From Deroplatys truncata (Eukaryota > Arthropoda > Insecta > Mantodea > Mantidae), in NCBI GenBank assembly GCA_030765065.1, contig CM060979.1, positions 110,348,350 to 110,412,349 of the forward strand: a DNA stretch of 64,000 nt, written 5' to 3'. The position numbers and the translations under genes are program-made. How positions within the stretch are numbered: position 1 is the stretch's first letter; every line of letters starts with the position of its first letter. This document shows positions 56,247-64,000 of the stretch, in pieces. Under the pieces are notes generated by a model. The model was not told the origin of the DNA. It did not search any database and saw only the letters and a program-made list of their open reading frames with translations.

Positions 56247-57308
56247 TACTGGCGCAACAGTTCTAGACACGTGAAAATCTTAATGACAGCTAGGAAGCGA
56301 GGTACCTACCAGATCAGGAGGTGGCCGGTCGTCTGCATGTTGCAGGAGTGCGTGGGACAGTCATTGTCAAATATCCGCACACCGTTATGCACTGCATTGC
56401 GCTGATAAACTTAGTTATATACCGTATATTAAAATCTACGCTTAGTATAAAAAATACTGTCAATCATTGCCTCCAATTCTTCCACACCTAACAACCCTTC
56501 CTCTTCTGCGGAATCACTCACATTATTGCCGTCATCGCTGCTGTCACTACTTTCTGCACCATTATCCTGGATGAGAATGCTTTCTATTTGATTTTCTGCA
56601 ATTCCGTATACTTCGAAATAACGATTCTTAATTTATTCAACATGTCGGCATACATTTTCCCATTCTGGCCTTCCAATTTCAGCAAATTGCTGGCGTTATA
56701 ACTGCTCCACATATTTTAAATTAAAAGTGATATTTCTGCATGCCACCCATTTTTTATATCAGCCCAGATTAATTCGATTGGGCTTAGTTCTGGGCGATAC
56801 GATGGCAGTCTAAGTACATTATGGCGATGTTGTATTACTATCTGGTCAAGTATGTATGACTTCTGAAGTTGTTTGTTGGCTTTAATTAAGTTATATAGCT
56901 TTGTTTTACTCATGCTTTCATCTAAAGCTATATTATGTCTAAGTAATCAAGCTCTCATTTCTTCTTTCAAGGAATTTTAGGTAGGTTGTTTGTCAATTTG
57001 AGTGTTGACGCATTGTGAAGCATTGTCGATGATCAGAACAGACCCAGCAGGCATATTAGGTATCAACATGGCGTTGATTCACTTCATGTAATTTTCTGTA
57101 TTCATTTCTTAATGAAAATCTCCTGTGGTTTGTTGCGACTTGTAAAAGAAGGGCATTTGGAACGAAGCCGATCTTTCCAACAGCATGAACGATAACAAGT
57201 ATTTGCCCTTTGGCAACAGGTGCCTGCAAACCTAATTCGCTATCGTCACTCCAACTTTTAGATGCTGTATGACTGCTGTGTATGTGTGACTGATCTTCAT
57301 ACACTATA

Positions 57309-57671
57309 GTATTTTTCTGAAATTTGTAGCACCACCTTGAAAATTGATGCTGATATAAGCACACACTGATATAAGTACATATAAAATTATAGTCATTTGG
57401 AAAGGTAGAATGAAACTGAAAAATTAAATGCCATAGCCGGGATTTGAACCACGGATCTTAGGCTTTCCGTGCCGTTGGTCTAACCGACTAAGCTATCATG
57501 GCAACATATACTTTTTATTTTTTTTTTATTTTATTATTATTTTTTTATTTTATTTATTTATTTTGCTTTTCTGTTAGAACTCTTCTATTTGATTTCGGTT
57601 TCTTCCACTTGAACCCTAAATCTTTAATAATTTTTCTGAGATTTGTAGCACCACCTTGAAAGTTTCTGCTG
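57309..57671. repeat. 42 bp direct repeats flanking a tRNA-like insertion
   Basis: TTTTTCTGAAATTTGTAGCA... at 57309-57350 recurs at 57630-57671 with a few changes. Between them are a tRNA-like sequence and a T-rich tract. Confidence 0.75.
57427..57503 (-). pseudogene. tRNA-like sequence (SINE head or tRNA pseudogene)
   Basis: On the minus strand the 5' TGCCATG and 3' TATGGCA pair as a seven-base acceptor stem. TAGCTTAGTCGGTTAGA is a good box A and GGTTCAAATCC a good box B. The T stem and anticodon stem have mismatches and the base before the supposed anticodon is C, not T, so a working tRNA is unlikely. Confidence 0.55.
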
Positions 57672-58293
57672 TCTTTCAGCTTGATGAGCAATCTGCTTAT
57701 TGTTAGCACAGTTTTTTTCTTCCACATAGGAATTGTGAATCGTGCGCCGAATGACGCATTCGAAATCGTCTATTTCTGTAATACGTTTAGGGACCTTATG
57801 TTTCTTCCCAGGTGTGTCAAATGGTACTCTTTCATCCATATGTTTTTTTTTCTCTTAACTTTGAGAACTCTGGAAACGGAACTCGGTGAAACACCAGTTG
57901 CTTTAACTACTCTTTCTTTCACTCTCTTAAGGCTTTTGTGGAACTCGGATATAATTTCTTTCTTCATCTCTGCTTCTTGCTTCATGAAGTCGATGACATT
58001 TGCAATTATTTCCCTACTTTGACTATGTAACACCTTACCACCTAACTTTGAAAACGTAGGAGCCATGGTTATAAATATAACAAATATAAAATAAGTACTG
58101 TTTAGATACTGCTGCTCTCTTTAAAATTACAGCCAGATGCAGACACTTTCTATGCAGACTGTATGTGTTACGCACTGTGAGTAAGCAAAGGTAATTATAT
58201 CGCTTTCGTTGATTAAGCTGAACATAAACCATTCCTAGGCTCGGCAGCTGGGGTGGCAATCAAGGTCACGATTCCAGAAGTTTTGCGCGAGTA

Positions 58294-59185
58294 ATACTAC
58301 TACTCGTGCTACTTGCTCTGCAACTACTACTACTTCTACTTTATGCTATACAACTATTTATGCTGCTACTACTTACTCTACAGTATTTATACTGTTACTA
58401 CTTGCTATTCGACTGTTACTGATGCTACTATGGCTATTTATACTGCTAATATTAATCTACGAATATTACTACTGTTACTGTTTGATCTACTGTTATTATT
58501 ACTACTACTGCCGTTACTATTGCTAGTACTTTATCTACGGCTATTCTTACTGCTACTACTTGCTCTACAAGTTTGACCAGTGCTACCATTTGGTCTACGA
58601 GTTTTACTGGTGCTACTACCGCTATTACTACTGCTGCTACTTCTTTAGACTATTGCCACTGGTATTGATGCAATTACTAGTAGTACTGCTATTTCCACGA
58701 CTATTACCACTGTTACTATTTGTTCTACGACTGCTACTACAGCCACTACTGCTGTTACCACTGCTAATACTTGCTCTTCGACTGGTACTATTTCTGTTGC
58801 TGCTACAACTACTACCACCACCTCTACGACTATTACCTATGCTACGAATTGCTCTACGACTATTACTACGGCTACTACTGCTTTTACTACTACTAATGCT
58901 TGCTCTTGAACTACTCTACTACTACTGCTTCTACTACCATCTCTACGACTATTACTACTGCTTCTTCTTGCTCTAAGACTATTACTACGCTACTACTGTT
59001 GTTACTGCTGCCCCTACTTGCTCTACGGCTTTTAGTACTGCTACTACTGCTGCTAGTACCTGCTTTCCGACTGTTATTATTGCTACTGCTACTAATTGCT
59101 CTACGACTATTACTACTCCTACTATTTGGTCTACGACAAATACTACTGCTACCATTGCTGTTACTACTGCTCTACTTGCTCTGAC
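58294..59185 (+). repeat. ACT-type triplet array 5
   Basis: Degenerate triplet array resuming after the transposon; same word set (TTGCTCTACGACTATTACTA). Confidence 0.9.
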
Positions 59186-59325
59186 CATCTGGGCAGTTCG
59201 GAGAGGAATCTCACACTGTTTCTTAGCAGGGGATTTTTAGTTGGCGAGAATCCAACTCGCCTGATATGCGGCGTCTTTGTAAGGGTTTTTCCCTTGTTCT
59301 AAAAATAAAAAAGTAAAAGGCACTC
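59186..59325. other. 140 bp non-repeat insertion in the array
   Basis: Contains GGCGAGAATCCAACTCGCC, a small inverted repeat (GGCGAG / CTCGCC). No TIR or target duplication was found. Confidence 0.45.
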
Positions 59326-59482
59326 CTTGCACTACGACTATTACTACTACTACTGCTGCTGCTCCTACTTGCCTCTACTTATATTGCTACTGCTACCACG
59401 GCTGCTTCTAGTACTGCTACTACTTGCTCTACGGCTATGCTACTGGTATTACTGCTACTTCTATTACGACTACTACAGCTAC

Positions 59483-59551
<69 letters not shown>

Positions 59552-59641
59552 CACTACTACTACTACAGCTACTACTACTACTACTACTACTACTGCTGAT
59601 AGTGCTGCTACTACTACTATTACTACTACTACTACTACTAT

Positions 59642-59680
<39 letters not shown>

Positions 59681-59715
59681 AACTTTTATTGCTAATTTAA
59701 CTGCTACTACCTAAT
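59326..59715 (+). repeat. ACT-type triplet array 6, becoming pure (CTA)n
   Basis: Ends in long pure ACT runs with few interruptions (59480-59680). This is the least decayed part of the cluster. Confidence 0.95.
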
Positions 59716-61360
59716 GCTGCTACAACTGTTACTACTAATGATGATAATTGTAATAATAAATAATCATAACAATAATAAAAATGTGTGGTTTGTGTTTGGT
59801 ATGTATAGCATTTAAAAGCTGCATACAGTCAAGCGATATAAGTTAGATCACGCTAATATTAGGACGGCTGCCCAACTGAGAGAATTTCTTTAAACATTTA
59901 AGTAGGCATACTTAGCAGACAGTGAAAAAAAATTGGCTTTTCTGGCGTCAATGCCATTAACATATATACTGATGTATATTATTTGCAATATATGTGCACT
60001 ATAATTCAGTTTTAAATTTTTATCTTGTGCGTTTATTATGTTGGCTTCAATGACCTTCTTTAAAACTTTACGGAAAAAGTCAATGGAATTTAAAGTACCT
60101 GGCGTTTTACGACAATATTCTTGGAGCAGCAAAGGAAGAGCTTTTGCATTTTATGTGTGCACATAGGCTTTGAAGCAGAAAGTGAAATGCCGCGATTGTG
60201 CGAAAATTTGGAATGTAGTTGCCACTTTTTCTCCTTGTCTCCACTATCTGCTGTTGATTCTGCTGCCGGCTGCTCCAGTGGTAGAGCTATGAGTATTTTC
60301 CCAGGGTATGCGTGGATGCATTGTGAAGGACAGCACCAGTTTAAATTGACTGAGAAATTTATTGTGAACTAATATTTCACAATATTAGTTACCGACCGTT
60401 TGAGATGAAGAAATAAACTGATTGTGAATCGTAGCACTCGAAATTGTAATAACTGAATTATTATATCGGCTAACTTCTGCAGTATAAAATTTGGATATAA
60501 ATTGTTGAAAATAACTGTTTTCGCAACAAACGAAACTAGCAGCTTAACCTGCCGGAGACGCTAAAATGTTCACCGGCAAGATCCCTCGATAGCCGCTACT
60601 CACACAAGTGAGTAAATAAATATCAATATCACAGAAGCAAGTACCGCTGACGATACCAGAGAGAGTATTTAATGTGTGCACAATTGTGTGCACGAAGGTG
60701 TGTACGAACGAATGTAAGTACCAGTGCCGGTACCAGAGTGAGAGTACTCTCTGATCTAAAAGTGCATCCCTTTATTACTTTTAGCTCCACCTACTTCATT
60801 ACTCCACACCATCGTTATATTTCATGCACAACCAATACTCAAAATCCTATGTGCCTTTTAACTTTGTTACGAGGGGTCTTGGCTAAAATCTGAGACTCTA
60901 GGTGCCTTTCTCGTTTCCAGAATTCTGCCTACGCGACCCTACAAAAGCACTGAGCTTATAACCTAACTGAATTCCCTGAATCTTTAAGCTAATGTGTTCC
61001 TTACTTCGGCTGATACTAATGGCTTTCGCTAACTTGACTTTCTGATTGCGTGCGTCTTCACGGACATACATTTCAACTCAAGCTTATTACATTATACATT
61101 GATTTAATATACGGAAATTATTTATTGCAATTTTTTTCTCTCTTACTGTTATATCTTTCTTTAATTATTTATATTTTCCCGTCAATAATTATGGTATCAA
61201 CGTTATGTCTTCATTAGTAAATCTTAAATATAAACTGACACACCAGGGCATGTCTCTGAAGTGTGAGAACTGAATTGAAACTATATGTGGTTTAAATGCT
61301 ACATCATTTTTATGTAGTGGTACATTAACTTAGATTTTAATGGACGAGACTTTTGTCAAG
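59716..61360. other. No recognisable gene; one half of a diverged repeat pair
   Basis: 60100-60170 (TTTTACGACAATATTCTTGG...) resembles 61590-61650 (TTTTGCAAGGATATCCTTGG...) at low identity. AACTAATAT-TTCACA-ATATTAGTT at about 60369-60392 is a perfect 9 bp hairpin. No family identified. Confidence 0.4.

Positions 61361-61411
<51 letters not shown>
61361..61411. repeat. (ATT)n microsatellite
   Basis: About 17 units, followed by GCTGCTGCTGTTGTTGTCGTC triplets. Confidence 0.95.
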
Positions 61412-62028
61412 GCTGCTGCTGTTGTTGTCGTCGTCATCAGTGACATCAAGGCAGTTGTACAGTGAGTTCTAAATGCTTTCGAAAGTGAAGCAGCGTTATT
61501 GCAGAATATAAATTACTGGTTTGTATATTAATTAGAAATGTGTACAAGAAAAGTGCAGCTTAATTTGAAGTACCTACCTATCGTTTTGCAAGGATATCCT
61601 TGGACCAACAAAAGAAGAGTGTTTATATCCTATGTCCCCATACAGGCTTTATGTTTTTATTTGAAACCATGAAATATAAATGTACACCTCTGAAGAGGCA
61701 CGAGGGCAGGTACCTGTAGTGTAAGAATCAGGTATTGTATAATAATCGTAAATGTCTTGGTTGAGATATTTATTAGGACAGGCATTGGATAGGCTGCTAC
61801 ATACAATTCCCTTAAATGATGGGTCAAAAGTGCGAACAGACATGTGCTAGTTTTGCTTAACATTCGGGTGATTACATTACGAAATTGGATCAGGGAGTTC
61901 CTTCTTGTAGAAATTAGCCAAGCCATCGTATGCTCATTTTAATTCCGTTTATGCTGCAGCTCTATTATTTGTTATTTTTTTTTCTATTTTAATGCTTGTT
62001 TCCGAACTTATAGTCGCTCACCACTGCT
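61412..62028. other. No recognisable gene; second half of the diverged pair
   Basis: See 59716-61360. No coding feature found. Confidence 0.35.
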
Positions 62029-62085
62029 TATTAGTTTTTCCACAACGTATAGTAAGCAGGGGAAGTATTATATTCCACCTGCAGT
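62029..62085 (-). mobile_element. TCTGATG element, 3'-terminal fragment
   Basis: ACAACGTATAGTAAGCAGGG and GAAGTATTATATTCCACC match the last 55 bases of the family in reverse. The rest is absent. Confidence 0.7.
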
Positions 62086-62409
62086 TTTAGTTCTCTAGAT
62101 CTTGGAAATTTCTGTTGGCTTCTCTTACTTTGTAGTTGGAGGTGCTCCCATTTCATTTGCGTTATTTTAAGCTATTTAACTTCTGTATGAAGAGAAGCAT
62201 CATTACTTTATGGCTTTTTTCGTGATTATAATGAGATCTTTTATTTATATATTTCATTAATTACATTTGAAAACAGTCTAACAGTCTAAACCTATTCCAG
62301 TTTTGAAGAAGTCACTCGTAAACGTATCAATGACATCAAAATCCATGTCTGATGACTACAGAGAAATAAGACTAAATAAGTTTAAAACATGTTGTTGTTA
62401 GTTACACTA

Positions 62410-62739
62410 GTGGCCGTGGCCGAGCGGTTAGATCGCTCGCCTCCCACCGAGGCGGCCCGGGTTCAATCCCAGGGACCTGCATGTGGGATTTGTGGTGGAC
62501 GAAGCGGCGTCTGAGCGGGTTTTCTCCGGGTTCTCCGGTTTCCCCCGCCATTCATTCCACCAACTGCTCCATCATCACCTTTCCTTTCATCCATTTCACC
62601 AACATTTCGTTTCATCTACTTCCTTCATCCCATACATCGGGCTGATCAGTGTCTGCTCCTCGACGGGCCTCTGACCCGCTTGTAAGTCCTGGGGGTGTAA
62701 ATCCTACATAAACGGAGGGTAAACAGATAATGAATGAAT
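62410..62739 (+). mobile_element. SINE family gamma, copy 2, young, with 13 bp target duplication
   Basis: GTTAGTTACACTA occurs perfectly at 62397-62409 and 62740-62752. The head GTGGCCGTGGCCGAGCGGTT with box B GGTTCAATCCC looks like a tRNA with a long variable arm (Leu/Ser type). A C/T-rich body follows (CATTCATTCCACC, TTTCATCCATTTCACC), then GCTCCTCGACGGGCCTCTGA and an AATGAATG tail. Confidence 0.92.
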
Positions 62740-62769
62740 GTTAGTTACACTATCTGACGAAAGATATTT

Positions 62770-63620
62770 TACCTTCTGGACTGCTTACCTGGAGGTATTG
62801 CATTTCACCCAAAATTTCGGTACCGAGATTTCGCCGAAATACACATTTTGAGATCCCTGAATCAAAAAGAAAAGAAAAAAATATTTTTAGAAATAGGCCC
62901 GTGTGTATGTGTGTGAACAGCATGACTCGAAAATGAAAAATCGGTTAAAAGCCAAACTTGGCATTTAAGTCAGCACCTTCCAAGGATGCTTCACGAAGAT
63001 TTTGAAGAGAATCCCCCACCCTAAACTATCCTTTACATGGAACAATATTTGAAAATGTTTATTTTCTCAAAAATGGCTCTTTCGATTTTTACTAAAGACC
63101 ACATGTTTAAGACATTTTCATGGCAAAAGAAATGTATATCTTGATTTTTCTGGTAATAGCTTCTGAAGTTCTTTTCATTTGAATGAATTTTCCATAATTG
63201 GTAAACTGTAAGAGATGAACAAAATCTTATTAAAGTAGACCTCGTTAAAACACACAATTATGAAAAATAATCTTTTTGTGCAGATAAAATTTCCCAGATC
63301 TCCCTTGTTATTGGTTTGAATTTTCAAATCAAATGGGAAATCATTATTCCTTTTTCTCTCTTTTCTTTTTTCTCTTAGCCATGCAAAGAAAGGAATTTCA
63401 AAGCCATTACATAGCAATCCGCTCTGAAACGATCTACTATCCTTTAAAGCCCATGTATTCCCCTAAGCCTGCTGTATCTACAAGAAAATTGGAATAAGGC
63501 AATTTCTGCAAATGTTCGTGGTAGTAGATATCAGGGAGTAAATAGAAGAATAAGCACCTGCAAGAAATAACTGTTTGTATAAGACCGAGCAGAGAAAGTC
63601 ATGTGAATGCAACAATCAAA
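62770..63620 (-). mobile_element. TCTGATG element, nearly complete, diverged
   Basis: Reverse copy. The damaged 3' end at 62770 (ACCTTCTGGACTGCTTACC) and a 5' end TTTGATTGTTGCATTCACAT at 63620. The microsatellite is short (62900-62915). It abuts the next copy. Confidence 0.85.
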
Positions 63621-63624
63621 TGTT

Positions 63625-63739
63625 TACTTTCTCTACTGTCTCTACCTAAAGCAAGTAGGTGAATTACAGTACTACGTCCAAAAATTCAATTTGAGGTTCC
63701 GCGGAAATATATATTTTTAGAAAACGGTACATTGCGCGC

Positions 63740-63781
<42 letters not shown>

Positions 63782-64000
63782 TGTGTGAGAAAACGAAGTA
63801 GTAACTTACTTGATATTTAAGTCCAGCATCTTCCCAAGATACGACACGAAGGCTTTACCCCCCCACCCATGAACATGATAAAATATTTTTTATTTTTTAT
63901 TGGCTCATGCATGTTTCTAACGTTTTTTGTTAAAATGCCATACATTTGACATACTAAAATGACGAATAAACGTATATCTTGAATTTCTGAAAATACCCAT
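63625..64000 (-). mobile_element. TCTGATG element, truncated by the window end
   Basis: The 3' end AGTAGAGAAAGTA (63625) lies four bases after the 5' end of the previous copy, so the two are head to tail. The GT microsatellite is at 63742-63785. It continues beyond the window. Confidence 0.85.

Larger units (their letters stand above)
56716..58066 (-). pseudogene. Wide-spaced DDE transposase, broken
   Basis: N-terminus near 58066: MAPTFSKLGGKVL, SQSREIIANVIDFMKQEAEM, ATGVSPSSVSRVLK (helix-turn-helix). Then FDTPGKKHKVPKRITEIDDF and VIRRTIHNSYVEEK (57830-57720). Catalytic part: IVYEDQSHIHSSHTASKSW with the first Asp (57310), GKIGFVPNALLL, VLIIDNASQC with the second Asp at about 57026, MSKTKLYNLIKANKQLQKSY, and LPSYRPELSPIELIWADIKN with Glu at 56788-56790. 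The DNA distance between the second Asp and Glu equals about 78 codons, against 34-41 in ordinary mariners. Stops and shifts lie between. Confidence 0.8.
56249..58291 (-). mobile_element. Tc1/mariner-related transposon with wide-spaced DDE transposase, 2043 bp
   Basis: Inserted in the triplet array. TA flanks both ends (56247-56248, 58292-58293). TIRs CTGGCGCAACAGTTCTAGA and CTCGCGCAAAACTTCTGGA are imperfect but collinear. The minus strand carries a decayed transposase. A tRNA-like sequence with 42 base direct repeats on either side lies inside (57309-57671). Confidence 0.82.

Noticed and set aside
57427..57503. Functional tRNA gene on the minus strand
   Set aside because: Acceptor stem is good but anticodon and T stems are mismatched and position 33 is not T; kept as a tRNA-like pseudogene.
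59186..59325. Second MITE in the triplet cluster
   Set aside because: No matching ends or target duplication could be found.
1..64000. An intact, new functional system such as a defence locus or gene cluster
   Set aside because: All recognisable coding sequence is decayed transposon; nothing suggests a working multi-gene system.

Overview
The window is a transposon graveyard from a large, AT-rich animal genome. The best fit is an arthropod, probably an insect: there are several Tc1/mariner lineages, an R1-like LINE, RTE-like reverse-transcriptase tails of the kind common in insects, and tRNA-derived SINEs. I cannot name the species. I found no intact host protein-coding gene and no functional RNA gene. 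Almost every long reading frame is decayed transposon sequence or low-complexity repeat.

Layout. 0.1-1.4 kb: a SINE and the RNase H end of an I-type LINE. 1.5-5.4 kb: two back-to-back Tc1/mariner elements, the second with about 190 bp terminal inverted repeats (TIRs) and remains of two unrelated transposases. 5.4-6.1 kb: two tandem-repeat blocks. 6.7-11.1 kb: a solo long TIR, a SINE, and an RTE-like LINE split by a non-autonomous element. 12.7-14.0 kb: a near full-length DD34D mariner. 14-22 kb: mostly unrecognised sequence with SINEs and one CpG-rich segment carrying a TATA box. 22-26.7 kb: nested SINEs, a 1.2 kb non-autonomous hAT and an RT tail. 28.6-37.2 kb: a cluster of the most abundant family, partly nested and tandem. 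38.4-42.5 kb: a mariner-like element with about 225 bp TIRs, a broken THAP domain and a possible MITE. 45.1-59.7 kb: about 14.6 kb of ACT-type triplet arrays broken up by an R1-like LINE (itself holding a DD41D mariner and another repeat copy), a 155 bp hAT MITE, SINEs and a transposon whose transposase has an unusually wide DD-E spacing. 62-64 kb: a young SINE and two abutting copies of the abundant family.

The most interesting item is that abundant family, called the TCTGATG element here. It has about 15 full or partial copies, 845-980 bp when complete. It has conserved non-identical ends, an offset inverted repeat (ACTTTCTCTACT), a palindrome close to the 3' end, insertion into A/T runs, and one internal CA/CAGA microsatellite of variable length. 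This resembles Helentron-derived non-autonomous elements (HINE/DINE-1 type), but that class assignment is inference. Second is the triplet-array cluster and the transposons that landed in it.
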